DNA of 64,000 nt from positions 154,106,713 through 154,170,712 of the forward strand of contig NC_073696.1 in assembly GCF_029784165.1 (NCBI RefSeq). The letters are read 5' to 3'. This DNA comes from Wyeomyia smithii (lineage: Eukaryota > Arthropoda > Insecta > Diptera > Culicidae). Of the stretch, positions 1 through 12,267 are shown piece after piece (positions within the stretch are counted from its first letter, which is position 1; the number at the start of each line of letters is the position of its first letter). Below the pieces are notes generated by a model, which saw nothing but the letters and a program-made list of their open reading frames with translations, did no database searches and was not told the DNA's origin. Position numbers and translations under genes: made by a program.

Positions 1-382
1 AGAAAAAAAAAGAGAAACGAAAATCGAGAAAAGACGTTGACAAAAAGTGTTCTCTTTTCTCGCTTTTTGCATGGAAGTGAACTGAGTTGGTGGCAAACCC
101 AAGCGAGTGACATTCGTATGCGGGGAAAAGGTGCTGTGTTTTGCTGCTGAAGACGACTTGTAAAGTGCGATCGTTTTTTTCATGTAAGTGTCAGTTTCGA
201 CGTTGGCAGGTATTCGATATAGTGAATTGTCGTATTAAGAAGGTGCCGAAGTTACGTAGTGGAAATTGAAGTCAACAACGATGACCGGCCCTGTGTCAAG
301 GATACTCGGGTGAGTGAGTCATTTCCTTTTTTATGCGGCATATTGCAAAAGCAGAATAGGTGTTAGACGGTTATGACCATAA

Positions 383-826
383 ATGTCAAGATTAAAAGAG
401 CTTAAGGATTATGTCTACCAGGAGTACCATAATCTGAGCAATAACATAAACAGGCCGAGAACGCGGGCGGCAGTCGCTAATAGAAGAAAATTATTAAGCG
501 ACGCCTTAAACGACGTTTCGGAAATTTTAAAAGAGTATGAAAATTCGAATTTAACGCCAGAACATTGGAATAGATTAACAGATCAGTACACACTCGTTCA
601 ATCGAAAGTGTGTCTGGCATTGAAAATCTTAAATAACTCGGCGATTGTTCCTGAGCCAAACAGAAATAGAAGATTATCAGAAAATTGTCTTGAGTTTGAG
701 ACATCAGATCTTGCAGAAGATCAGTCGGCGAACTTAGAGCGATCGGTGATTTTTGAAGATCCCCCGCTTTCATCGATCCTTGTAGAAACTCAGGAATCAA
801 GGGGTGAGAAGCACACAGTGAATTAA
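383..826 (+). CDS. Small ORF (147 aa) upstream of gag in Ty3 element 1
   Basis: It starts at an ATG at 383 and stays open for 147 codons, ending TAA. The product is charged (many Glu, Arg, Asn), has no membrane segment, and is predicted mostly helical in its first 100 residues (LKELKDYVYQEY, RRKLLSDALNDVSEILKEYE). I do not recognise a family. Position suggests it belongs to the retroelement: it lies in the leader 1.3 kb upstream of gag, and the second Ty3 element also has a helical, acidic N-terminal gag segment upstream of its core gag. An unrelated host exon remains possible. No splice connection to the 2114 ORF could be established, although a GTAAGT donor-like site occurs at about 184. 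Confidence 0.4.
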   Translation: MSRLKELKDYVYQEYHNLSNNINRPRTRAAVANRRKLLSDALNDVSEILKEYENSNLTPEHWNRLTDQYTLVQSKVCLALKILNNSAIVPEPNRNRRLSENCLEFETSDLAEDQSANLERSVIFEDPPLSSILVETQESRGEKHTVN

Positions 827-2113
827 CATCTATTGAATCTTTTTTTTTAAAACTGATAAAACAAAAAATTACCAAATATAAAACCATTTAGGAGCTATTG
901 ACGATAGGAGAGAACGACGGAGAGATACACATTAGGAGACATAAATGACCTTGGAGACTACATTAGGCGAACTACAATCGTAACAAATCTTCAGTGGTTC
1001 GTAATAATAACGATTTACAGGTTATCACATCTACTTGGGTCGAGAGGCCAATTTGTATAAACAATCAATTCGCGCCGCTGCTGCGCGGTTGATTTTATTT
1101 CTGAAACGGCAAGCAATAAAACTCTCGGCACGACAAGTGCACGCAAGCGATTTTCGTTCATTTGCCCAACAAAATAATTAAAGTGGCAGAGCGGGAAGCA
1201 CCGCGGTAACACCGCTAGCAAATCGAATTTAAGAACGCAAACAGATACTCGCAAAGTTGCGCACATGGAAATCACCTTAATTATTTTAAGAGAGAATTTT
1301 AGCACACGGGTGGCTACGCTATCGTTAGCAAATATAAAAAGGGTAAAGTCGCATTTCATTAATGTCCAATAAAGAGCGTGAGAGCGGTAACTACGAATTG
1401 CGCGCTCACACGTTGCATACAAAAGTTAGTCAGTTGTACTAATTGTCGGGTACGCTGTCTCTGTTTATGAATTTTGCAGTGTTATTGCGATCAGCTGTGC
1501 CAGCCACGGCCAAGGTCGTATTTTGTAAGCATCAATTTTAATGGCCAATGGTAAGAACGTTTTGCTACCATACATGGCTTACCAGTAGCGGTGAATTGCT
1601 AAGAGGGTAAAAAAAATGGATACATCTATAAGCGCAACGCGCGCAGCGATGGTGATATATCCACCGGAAGAGTAAATAGTAACCGACGGCAGAGATATAT
1701 AATGTTGGAAGTTTACGTTAAAATATTATTTCATGAATAAGGAATGGCACCTTACGCCATCTAATGTAACCATTAACAATCTTTGATTAATTTAATTACA
1801 CTAAATAGAAATGATTTTTTTAAATAATCATTTAATTACTATGAAAACCTAAAGTTATTTATTTAATTAATGAAGATAAACGTTGAACCGTTGACACTAA
1901 ATGGTTCGAAACTTGGTGTTCAGATTTTTTGATGGCGCGACGAAGAAATTAGAGTCGGTCACGCTACGTTATCACATCTGGTCAACAGAATCGTTAGTGA
2001 TACCTAGAAAAAAAAAAGAAGAAGGCTACATAAGCCTTATATAGTCTTATAGTATTTAGTCCGCAGTACCTTTTATTGTTTTTATGAAATATATATAAAA
2101 TTTTATATTTATA
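827..2113. other. Non-coding stretch between small ORF and gag of Ty3 element 1
   Basis: No credible + strand ORF is present. The 1000-1430 part is richer in G+C than its surroundings. It contains a TATA-like stretch followed by an initiator-like TCATTA and an AATAAAG at about 1369. From 1730 to 2113 the sequence becomes strongly A/T-rich. The block could be an untranslated leader, an intron, or a nested solo LTR. I found no repeated copy elsewhere in the window to decide. Confidence 0.4.
1333..1361 (+). promoter_or_regulatory. Possible core promoter (TATA + initiator)
   Basis: TATAAAAA at 1333-1340 is followed about 23 bp later by TCATTA (1356-1361), which resembles an arthropod initiator. 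AATAAAG follows at about 1369, as in the U3/R part of an LTR. This is pattern matching only. A/T-rich DNA produces such combinations by chance, and no flanking LTR ends were found. Confidence 0.2.
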
Positions 2114-4657
2114 ATGGAGTACACGTTCCCAAAAGCAGATGCCATGCAGTGCATCCCAGAATTTGATGGATCGCTAGACGAACTAGAAGCGTTCGTTTAT
2201 CATATCGAGCACTTTGCTCGGGAGATACCAGAAGGAGTATCACACGCTCCACTGGTTTACATTGTTCTATTAAAACTAAAAGGCAGAGCTGCTGCCGCAA
2301 TACATCGAATTAACGCAAATGCTTGGCCACAGGTTAAGCAGAATTTAGTAAAGGAATTTGGGGATATTATACGCATCGAGGCAGTTATAAATCAAGTAGA
2401 AACATTGAAACAGGGAGCGAATGAGACCTTTCCTGATTATAAAAAGAGGATATTGAAAATTAAGAAGCAAATCGACTCCTACGAAACTAATTGTACGAAG
2501 TCATGCATGATAGTTAGTCTTCGATTACACTTTATGGCGGGTTTGTGTGACACCGCATTGAAAGAAGCTGCTCAAGGTAAACGAACATTGAAGTTAGAAG
2601 AGCTGCTGGATGACTTAGAGGATTACTACCATGAGCGTAATCACATTCTGGAAATAGAACATAGAATACAGGGCCTAGAATTGGTCGAAAGACAGCGCGA
2701 TGCGCTTAGACAATTTAATAGTAGCAGAAATATTTTTACAATAAATCACAAAGACGCTGATTATAGCAACAGCCGTCTTGGAAGAAATGAATATTATAAT
2801 TACAAAAATAGAGATAGAATAATTTACAAGCAAAACAATTATAACAATATATGTGGATCTAGCGACGGTAATCGATCCAAATACAATTATCGCACAGCGC
2901 GATCATACCGACGGAGCCAAGGGAACTACGCCCATGGTTGGAAATATAATTATTATGGTCAAAATGGACCAACTGATAGGAGGTACAGGAATTCGTATAC
3001 CCGGATGCCTCAGAAAATGCTTATGGTAGCCAACATTAATGAAAGAAGTAGTAATTTGCAAAAAGAAGGTATTTTGGATCCTGTTGCACAGGAATATTTT
3101 AACGAGGATTTAGCAGAAATTTGCGAAGATGTTGACTGGCGGAGATGTACTGATGAGCCCAGCAATATAGAAATAGCCGATTGGAGGACCGCATGCAATC
3201 ACATAAGAGACAACAGTACTTGTGTGGCTAAGCGAGTATATTACGATGTCAGAGGGCACTTAATGTTAACCCTACTGGCTAAGCAGAATGTCAAATTTAC
3301 GTTGAACCTGATCTTAGATACAGGTGCATGTGCGAATATAATTAATGCACGCATTGTGAATCTTTTGAATGTACCGGTAAATACACAGGATGTAACCACT
3401 TTTGGAGGTATCGGCCAAGACATTGTGCGAACCTCAGGTACAATTATGTTGGATTTAATAGTCGGAGACTTTTTGATCCCGACGCAATTTCATATATTAG
3501 AAAATTTGCCAAGCGACGGATTAATCGGAGCAGAATTCTTAAAGAAGCATACGCTTCAAATAGGAAATAATTTTGATTACATAGTGTTCAAAAAACACGG
3601 AAACAGAAGTCCGGACGACTTGAGTCCGTGGAGTATGCCCAAAGACGAAGTCCTTAGTCGACATGTTTATGTGGCAGCCAGAAATAGAGTTATGGTGCAG
3701 AACGAGTTGCGAGATACTAGCAACACAGCCCGCAATGAGGCTGACGTAGACAAAAACGAAATAAATAGAGAGCACCAAACATATCGAAATGAAGAGCCGA
3801 AGAACAATTTTCTTGACTCGAAGAATACTATAATGACCGAGTTAGATCTTAACTCTAGGCTAGATTATGACCTATTAGAACATAAACTAACACCAGAGTC
3901 AAAAGGAAATGCAAGAATTGAAAAACTACGGCAAGTGCTGAATTTGGCGCACTTGCCTGATAGAGAATTCAGGACAGTGAAGAATATAGTTGAAAGCTAT
4001 GCAGATATTTTCTTTTTCGAAGGCGACAGGTTAACCACTACTGACGCCGCCGTACACACGATAGAAACTTCATCGGAGGTGCCTATCAATAAGCGGCAAT
4101 ATAGATTTCCGGAGGCCACGAAACGGCACATTAATAAGGAAATCGATGAAATGAGGGCGCAGGGTATTATTAGATCCAGCACTAGTCCCTGGAATGCACC
4201 GGTGTTATGTGTACCAAAGAAACCGGATGCTGACGGAAATAAAAGATACAGAATTGTGGTAGACTTTAGATCATTGAACGAAGTTACCAAGCCGTTTGTA
4301 TACCCAATACCTCTTATAAATGAGATATTGGATAATGTTGGAGGAGCAAAATATTTCTCCTCAATTGATTTAAAATCGGGGTTCTATCAAGTCCCGATAG
4401 ACCGCCGAGATGCGGCTAAGACGGCGTTTTCCACTCCCAAAGGCCACTTCGAATTTACACGGATGCCGATGGGGCTAAAGAACAGCCCCTCAACATTCCA
4501 AAAACTTATGAATACTGCTCTCTTTGAGATAGGGGACGTGAAAGCTTTTGTCTACCTCGATGACATTATAGTTTTCGGTGACACTATCACCGACCATAAT
4601 GATAACTTGCGAAAAGTATTACAAGCTTTGCGCAAACATAGCCATTCAAAGCCTTAA
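2114..4657 (+). pseudogene. Gag-protease-reverse transcriptase ORF of Ty3 element 1 (frame lost in RT)
   Basis: The 847-codon ORF starts at ATG 2114. Residues ~1-230 are a Gag-like helical capsid region (retrotransposon-gag pattern with LKGRAAAAIHRI). Residues ~230-300 are a basic Arg/Asn/Tyr-rich tract that replaces a CCHC zinc knuckle. The aspartic protease motif LDTGACANII lies near residue 400 (3313-3330). The RT fingers/palm run from about residue 670 (KRYRIVVDFRSLN, SSIDLKSGFYQVPI) to YLDDII (4553-4570). The frame ends at 4657 just after the catalytic motif, where roughly 100 bp of RT thumb coding appears to be missing. Gag and Pol share one frame up to that point, so no gag/pol frameshift is evident. 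Errantivirus-type Gags also lack zinc knuckles; clade assignment beyond Ty3/gypsy is uncertain. Confidence 0.85.
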
Positions 4658-6926
4658 GCCACCCACAAACGTAAAAGGTATAAGGTCATTTCTGGGAACA
4701 GTAAATTTTTACGGGAAGTTTATCCCCAACATCGCGGAAAAGCGCAAGCCGCTGAATGATTTGTTGAAGAAAGACGCTAAATTTGTGTGGGGAAAAGAAT
4801 GTCAGGAAGCGTTCGAATTCCTTAGAAACGCGCTGATTACAGAGCCAGTTTTAGTCCGGCCAGATTATCAAGACACTTTTGTTATTACGACAGACGCTAG
4901 CAATTATGCTATTGGAGCCGTCCTGTCGAATGAAAAATCCATGCACCGGCCGATCGCGTTCGCGAGTCGTGCACTTGTAGGTGCAGAGACCAGATATCAT
5001 ATCATAGAAAAGGAACTATTGGCTATTGTATGGGCCATAGAATACTTCAAACATTACATTTTTGGTCAAAGGTTTATCGTTTACACAGACCACAGACCAC
5101 TTATAGCGATTTGGAGGCTCAAAGAGACATCTCCAACGCTGACAAGATTGAGACTAAAGTTGCAGGGTTTGGAATGCAGCATCAGGTATAAACAGGGTAG
5201 CGAAAATATAGTCGCCAATTTTTTGTCACGTTTATCAGATGGGACGTGTCAGGGGCAGGAAAGTTCACCCCACAGGCAGATAGCCATGATTACGCGCCAG
5301 CAGAAACGCCTGCTAGAGCAGCAGAAGAACGCTTCGGATGATTTGAACGGCACAATACAAGGTTTGAGTGCCATAGACATTGCGGACATCGCTGAGGACG
5401 AGGATGAGCAACAACTCGTCAATATTTCATATGATGACTTTTCACAGGCATTATCAAATGACCTGATACCAAGTGAGACGGTGGAAGTCTCGAAGAGAAT
5501 ATTGGACGAAAGGAATATCGAAGCTCGTCTTGTCATTTTGAACAGTCGGACGGCGTACAGAGAACTTCAGACACTGTATCAGCTGTCACAAGGATTGAAA
5601 GACTACGTAGAGGATGGTGTACTCAAATTTAAAGACAAGAAGGTGGGCGGTTTCATAGTAGACGGCAGCGAAAGTTCATTAATCGATTGCCGGAAATTTT
5701 TTTCACAATTTTTAGATAGCTTCAATAAAAGCCCCGCGGCAGTAAAGGCAGCCGGGGTCATTCACATAATATCATTCAGAAAAATCAAGCAACAGGAAGT
5801 TCTGCAAATGATTCAGTTCCTAGCGGGTAAGCTAGAAAAACAAATAGTATTATATAATGCTAATAGCGAGCGTACAGTAATTGCGCCAGATCAAGTGGAA
5901 ACAATTTTAAAGGAATTTCACGATGCACCCTTAGGAGGGCACGTAGGAGCGAGACGAATGCGCCAAAGAATTGGCACACTTTTTACGTGGGCTACGATGA
6001 AACGGGATATCGAGAACTACGTTCGGCAGTGTGATTCCTGCCAAAAGAACAAAATTGGAAGATCAAACAAGATACCGATGCAGATCACCACAACCGCATC
6101 GGAGCCATTTGAAAAATTATACATGGATATAGTAGTATTGCCCGAGTCCGACTTAGGAAATCGTTATGGTCTGGTCATGCAAGACGACCTAACTAGATAT
6201 TTAACTGTCGCACCTATGGAAAACCAAGAAAGCCAGACGGTAGCGAGGACTTTTGTAGAGAATTATATTTGCAAATTTGGCGTACCGTTGGAGTTAGTTA
6301 CAGATAACGGTGCGAATTTTGTAAGCACACTCATGAAAGATGTGTGCAAAATTTTGAAAATTAAGAAAATAACGACGAGTCCGTACCACCCACAAGCAAA
6401 TTTGGTGGAACGATCTAATCGGGAGTTAAAAACTTACCTAAGGCAATTTATTGGCGGAAAACCGCACACGTGGGATAACTTACTCCCATTTTTTACGTTT
6501 CAGTATAATACTTCAGTAAACTCATCAACGGGGTACACCCCTTTCGAATTGTTGTATGGACGTACAGCACGCATTCCCACCTCCATTTACAAGCGAAATG
6601 GAGTGGACAATTTGACATATGAAACATATACACAAGAGATGAAAAAAATATTTTTTGACCTCCACGCGAACGCACAAGCCAACCTCAAAAGGAGTAAAGA
6701 GAACCGCAAACAAATTTACGACAGATCATCTAATGATTACAAACCCATGTGGGGTGAACAAGTATTAGTGAAGGCCGTAGCGACTGGTGCAGGCCAAAAG
6801 CTTCAGAACATATGGAGAGGACCATATGAAGTAGTGGACATTCCAAGCGAAATGACCACAGTAATTAGAAACGGAAATCGTTTAGAAAAAGTTCATAATA
6901 ACCGGCTTAAGCGTTATTATGACTGA
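4640..6926 (+). pseudogene. RNase H-integrase part of pol, Ty3 element 1
   Basis: This continues pol in another frame after the RT lesion and stays open to TGA at 6926. It contains the RT connection (VKGIRSFLGTVNFYGKFIP), RNase H (TTDASNYAIGAVLS near 4890; EKELLAIVWAIEYF; YTDHRPL), a spacer, and an integrase. The integrase has an HHCC zinc finger (GGHVGARRMRQ ... CDSCQ near 6040) and the DDE triad: Asp at 6126-6128 (MDIVVLP), Asp at 6303-6305 (TDNGANF), Glu at 6408-6410 (LVERSNRE). The C-terminus ends with a typical GPYEVV...NRLKRYY tail. The domain is intact from the lesion onward. No envelope-like ORF follows. Confidence 0.87.
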
Positions 6927-9900
6927 ATATATGAACTTAAACTATGCTTTCAAGGTTAACGGACAGAATATATTTAATGAAATACGATATTGGAGGGCAT
7001 GAGTTATAATAGCAAGCACCTAAAACTGTATGAAAAAGTAAGGTGGAAGTAAAATATAGGCGTGAAAAAATACGAAAAGTCGCCGAGAAAGATGAATGAT
7101 TTTATTGAAGAAGCAGAACCAAACGAAAAAATATACTGAAGTTAAGGCGTGAAGAAATAGAAAAAGTCGCCGAAAATATCAAGAGCCTTTCAATGACAGG
7201 AATCAAAAGGCGTAACAAGGTTTAAAAAAAGGAAATGACGTGAAAAAATACGAAAAGTCGCCGATAGAGATATACAGCCTTTGAGGATACCGGTCAAATG
7301 GCATAACACAATTGAAAAAAATTAAAATACGAATGTTAAATAAATAGAAAACTTGGGGAATTTGAATGACTAGAATGACCTGGAATGTGGTGATGGAAAA
7401 TTAAAGAGTTAATAGAAATTGAAACAGCATTTGTTTGTTTTTTGAAAAATGCAAATGTAAACATGGGAAAATTATATAGTGAACAAAGACCTCATGAAAA
7501 CGAGGTTTGATTAATTTAAAATAGCTAATGGCCCAATAAGAAATAGAAGAAGAAAATCGATTGATGATGTATTGGGAAATTTTGTGTGATGGAGATAACT
7601 TAAATGACGGAAAACAATAGAACTAGGAGAGACTTTGGACAAGAAGGCAAAACCTACCGAACAAGGAGACTGCTGACTTTAGGAGATTCAGACTATTCTA
7701 ATTTTAGTTAAGGACGAGCGAATGTAGACAACGGGGTGGTTACCCAGAATGATTGGCGGGAGTGCAAATTGGGTGAAAGAAAAACAAGGGAATAACCGGC
7801 CCAGGATGATTGAGTGTGCGAGTTTTCGTTTATTTCCTAACCTTCTTATCTTTCAGGAATCTCTAAAGCGGGCGGTCGCACCTTCGGACGGAAGGGGGAG
7901 AGGTATTATGCAGGCAACTGCATACTAAGGTGAAGTGTAAGTAGTGTAAGTATGACAGTATGACAGTAGCAAGAGACAAATCGAAATTTAAATAATAACA
8001 GATTCAAAAAGAGATGCAAAAGATTAAAGAATAAAGCAGATGAGAAAGTGACGGGACATTTTAAGTGCACATAGAAGATGATATGAGGTGTTAAGAACAC
8101 GCCAGTTATTAGACGAACATTGTAAATCAAGACAGAAGAAAACGATAAATATTTAATCAACGCGGTTTGTACAATGAAAAGATTTATTTATGAATCAGAC
8201 AGGAAATACTTGACAAAGGACAAGAAAAGATTGAACCAATGCGGTTTGTTCGATGAAAACATGATGAAACAAAAACAGAGAGATGAAAAAATAATACATT
8301 GTGCGGAAACAGATTTATTTTATTGAAAACTGTTATTAGAAGAAGGAGGAAAATATTTGGAAAGAACGCAAAATGATGAAAATATGTAACCAAAGCAAAG
8401 CTACTTGATAAAATTGAAGAAAGTTATTTGAAGAACATAAGCACATTTGATGAGAAAAAAGCTAATAATGAGCCACAAGACAAGTTAAACTGATATTTTA
8501 ACGCGGAATAAAGAATAAGAAAGCCTAATACAGATAAATGGAATTGATACGTGACGCAATGATTTGTAATGTCAAACAAAAAAAAAACATCGAATACCAA
8601 AGTTAGAGAATGTATGATAAAAAAAAAGTAAACGATGCACATTTGAAATGTTATGTTTGTAAAATTGAATACTAATAGAGATGAACAACTTAGTAGGGGA
8701 AGAGAAACCAGATTATGTCATCCGAAAAGAAGAATAATACGGGCCTAGATTGTAAGCAGAAGCGTAGGGTAGAAAATAGAATGTAAGAAGCCCGTACGCG
8801 AGTGAACAGTAGTTTTAAACAGCAAGTGGAAAAAGTAACGAAACCAAAAAAGAATTGATAAAATAATGGCAAAAAAATAATGCACCACTTGCTAAGTAGG
8901 GCAACTAGCATCTAAGAATTGACAACGAGACGAGTTCCTGATCATCGAAGACGACCGGGGTGATTACAACGGATGTCGAGATGGGGCATACCATGATGCC
9001 CAGTACAGCGCGAAAAAGGAAGCAGACGGTTGCGAGGGGAGTTGAACGGCGGGTGTCTATGGTCGAGATGGAGGTAAAGCCAAACGATATTACCAAGAGG
9101 AGACGAGCAGTATCCAGTTTTTGAAGAGGCCAGATGTGCAACAGAATTCAATCAAAGCGGCTCATGGTCGAACCTGAATCGAGACTTCAGCGCGAAGACG
9201 AATACATCAAACTATGCAAAGAAGGGAGTAATAATTTGCTCCAAATATATATTACTCATAGAGAGTTATGGACTTCTACAAATAAGGATTCGAGGTCAAA
9301 GCCAAACAAGTAAAATGACGCTATAAAATTTTGCTCGTGTTTAATCAACTATGTTCTTTCCGCACTACGATCTGAAAGTGTGCGCACATATGTTAGCGGG
9401 TAATTGGACACCCCGCGCAGACAGTTAAAGATGATAAACCAAGTGACTGCATTATGCAACAGAGCCAGTGGCAATCGCAAATCTTTTCGCCACACGGCGC
9501 GTAACAATACTATCAGCCAAACAAAAATACAGCCGATCTATGTCAAAGGGACACGGCTAACCCAACATTAAAGTTCAACAACACATTCTGAACAATCATA
9601 AAACAACCAGCTGAACTGCAGCCTTAAATTAAAGTTCAATGATAACCATTGAACTATTGCAAATAACCCGATGAAGCCTTAAAGATGAGTTCGCGAGGAT
9701 TACATCACAAACAACCGATGAGAACCTCTACTGCCAGACGCACCCTCCCGTTTCAAACCCCCTATAACCCGTCGCTTGAATCCGACAGCCAAGCAGCGGA
9801 TATCTACAAGGCGCAGCGCACCAGGCGAGCGAACATTTGTCAATTTGTTATGACAAAAATCCATGTCTGAAAACGTTAATTTATGTAGAAATGATATGTA

Positions 9901-10139
9901 TCACTATTGTAATTAATTGATTTTTACGTGCAAAGGGAAGAAGGAATATCATGAAAACGAATATGTATATAGTAGCATAAAAACGCGAAAAATATTTGTT
10001 ATGAAAAACACACCTATCGGCCGTCAGAACGGACCATGTGTCCATTGTCTCTTCTAGATAATGGCCAACTAGGCGGGGTGGCAGATGTGACGTCACACCC
10101 TGCGAAGAACCCAATGCTCCGTCACGAGCCTTATAATTA
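6927..10139. other. Purine-rich non-coding 3' region of Ty3 element 1
   Basis: About 3.2 kb follows integrase. From 6927 to about 8900 the + strand is strikingly rich in A and G. The only long open frames are hydrophobic minus-strand artefacts of that bias. Degenerate direct repeats occur at 7061-7333. A second pair (GCGGTTTGTACAATGAAAA at 8162 and GCGGTTTGTTCGATGAAAA at 8241) is spaced 79 bp. There is no env-like ORF, tRNA gene or second coding block. Composition becomes balanced after about 8900. Confidence 0.5.
7061..7333 (+). repeat. Three degenerate ~90-bp direct repeats
   Basis: The motif CGTGAAAAAATACGAAAAGT followed by CGCCGA occurs at 7061, 7148 (CGTGAAGAAATAGAAAAAGT) and 7239, with spacings of 87 and 91 bp. 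Similarity continues into each unit between copies 2 and 3 (AGCCTTT, then GGCGTAACA/GGCATAACA). This is a decayed tandem array inside the 3' untranslated region. Function unknown. Confidence 0.6.
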
Positions 10140-10480
10140 AAGTTTAATTTTGTTCCTAGGAGGGCATAGCCTTCTGCTATGCTTTAGTCAGGCGAAACAT
10201 TTGGTTCCCTTGACAGAGGACCGCGAACGTCTCTGTCAACACTCTATGTATCAACAGATTATGCCACAGGTGGCAAAGAACTTCGCGCAGCCTTCTGCTG
10301 TGCTACAGGCAAACAAACTCGAATAAAATAAACAAGTTTTGTGTTATAAACAAAACAGAAGTCGCCGGTTCAACGGTGTTGATGCTCTCGCATGCGTTCT
10401 ATCGTACATGCGGTACTAGATTATAGGTTAAGAGATTAGTAAGGTAAACAGAGAGTGGAGAAAGTCTCTCTCTCTGAGTT
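10140..10480 (+). repeat. Candidate 3' LTR / 3' end of Ty3 element 1
   Basis: The block has a TATA-less U3-like composition, a tandem motif (AGCCTTCTGCTATGCT at about 10168 and AGCCTTCTGCTGTGCT at about 10290), AATAAAATAAA at about 10322, and a U5-like GT-rich tail. That layout suits an LTR. The matching 5' copy would be outside the window, so identity and ends are unproved. Confidence 0.3.
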
Positions 10481-10617
10481 ACCGGTAGGGTATATTTAAG
10501 TAGTGATGTACGAAAATAAAGTCAGTTAGTCCACCGTTATCTTGTGTATTAATTCCGCGCCAAAGGTGCGTACAGGGATATTTATTAGAAGAATTCCCTG
10601 GTAGGTTATAACCTACA

Positions 10618-10733
10618 CAATAGTAATAGTAATAGTAATAGTAATAGTAATAGTAATAGTAATAGTAATAGTAATAGTAATAGTAATAGTAATAGTAATA
10701 GTAATAGTAATAATAATAGTAAGAGTAAGAGGA
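10618..10733 (+). repeat. (AGTAAT)n hexanucleotide microsatellite, left block
   Basis: A nearly perfect hexamer array of about 19 units, degrading to AGTAAGAGTAAG at its right edge where the MITE begins. The same hexamer resumes at 11188 after the MITE. Long tyrosine or isoleucine ORFs across it are artefacts. Confidence 0.95.
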
Positions 10734-11187
10734 CAGGTTGGATTCGATTATCGGAAACATCAAAAAAAATTTCATTCCGGATAATAAAGTTTTCCGGATA
10801 ATCGAATCACACAAAAAATACTGAAATTTTACGATTAACGAACATAAAATAAATATTTCTTTTCTTAAATTCACTTGTATGATGCAGTGGCGTAACCAGA
10901 AATTATTTCTGAGGCGAAAAGCGGTAAAATCTTGAGAAGCAAATAAAAATAAGTTGGACATTGATTATTTTCACTTAATTCGAACATTTAACAAACATGC
11001 CGGAAGTGACTTAAATGGTAACAAATATGCCAGAAGCGATGGTAAAGGCAAAATTTCGGAAAATAAACTGAAAACGGACGCCAAAAAACTAAAATTCCGG
11101 ATAATCGAGTCTAAAATTCCGGATAATCGAATTCCGGATAATCGAGTTTCCGGATAATTGAGTCTCCGGACAATCGAGTCCGACCTG
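10734..11187. mobile_element. Pogo-like MITE with repeated subterminal motif
   Basis: The 454-bp element starts CAGGTTGGATTCGATTATC and ends with the inverted counterpart GATTGTCCGG-type terminus (CCGGACAATCGAGTCCGACCTG split over 11166-11187). It has CAGG...CCTG termini and TA immediately on the right flank. The terminal motif is reiterated inside: TTCCGGATAATCGA-like units occur about five times in the last ~90 bp and again near 10775-10806. It has no coding capacity. Families with CAGG termini and TA targets include pogo/Tigger-like Tc1/mariner relatives; that assignment is inference. It sits inside the (AGTAAT)n array. Confidence 0.72.
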
Positions 11188-12230
11188 TAATACTAATAGT
11201 AATAGAAAAAGTAATAGAAAAAGTAATAGTAATAGTAATAGTAATAGTAATAGTAATAGTAATAGTAATAGTAATAGTAATAGTAATAGTAATAGTAATA
11301 TTAATATTAATAGTAATAGTAATAGTAATAGTAATAGTAATAGTAATAGTAATAGTAATAGTAATAGTAATAGTAATAGTAATAGTAATAGTAATAGTAA
11401 TAGTAATAGTAATAGTAATAGTAATAGTAATAGTAATAGTAATAGTAATAGTAATAGTAATAGTAATAGTAATAGTAATAGTAATAGTAATAGTAATAGT
11501 AATAGTAATAGTAATAGTAATAGTAATAGTAATAGTGATAGTAATAGTAATAGTAATAGTAATAGTAATAGTAATAGTAATAGTAAAAGTAATAGTAATA
11601 GTAATAGTAATAGTAATAGTAATAGTAATAGTAATAGTAATAGTTATAGTAATAGTAATAGTAATAGTAATAGTAATAGTAATAGTAATAATAATAGAAA
11701 TAATCATAATCATAATCATAATCATAATCACAATCATAATCATAATCATTATTATAATCATAATTATAATCATAATCATAATCATAATAATCATAATCAT
11801 AATCATAATCATAATCATAATCATAATCATAATCATAATCATAATAATAATCGTAATCATAATCATAATCATAATCATAATCATAATCATAATCATAATC
11901 ATAATCATAATCAAAATCATAATCATAATCATAATCATAATCATAATCAAAATCATAATCATAATCATAATCATAATCATAGTCATAATCATAATCATAA
12001 TCATAATCATAATCATAATCATAATCATAATCATAATCATAATCATAATGATAGTGATAATGATAATGATAATGATAATGATAACGATAATGATAATGAT
12101 AATGATAATGATAATCATAATGATAATGATAATGATAATGATAATGATAATGATAATGATAATGATAATGATAATGATAATGATAATGATAATGATAATG
12201 ATAATGATAATGATAATGATAATGATAATG

Positions 12231-12267
<37 letters not shown>

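Larger units (their letters stand above)
1..10480 (+). mobile_element. Ty3/gypsy LTR retrotransposon 1 (5' end outside window)
   Basis: Domains run in Ty3/gypsy order: gag-like region, aspartic protease (LDTGA), reverse transcriptase (YLDD), RNase H and a DDE integrase, all on the + strand between 2114 and 6926. The window opens in what looks like the leader, so the 5' LTR would lie to the left. An LTR-like block lies near 10.1-10.48 kb, but without the 5' LTR neither the 3' boundary nor a target duplication can be proved. Coding is broken by one frame change in RT. A small ORF at 383-826 precedes gag, and about 3 kb of purine-rich non-coding sequence follows integrase. The element is inferred to be immobile by itself. 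The right limit is approximate. Confidence 0.72.

Noticed and set aside
1015..1422. 135-codon minus-strand ORF
   Set aside because: No recognisable domain; it lies in an untranslated part of the Ty3 element and has no supporting copy.
7906..8911. Series of hydrophobic minus-strand ORFs that might be membrane proteins or an env
   Set aside because: They arise from the A/G-rich + strand (T/C-rich minus codons such as Phe, Leu, Ser); short, unconnected and with no signal or Env motifs.
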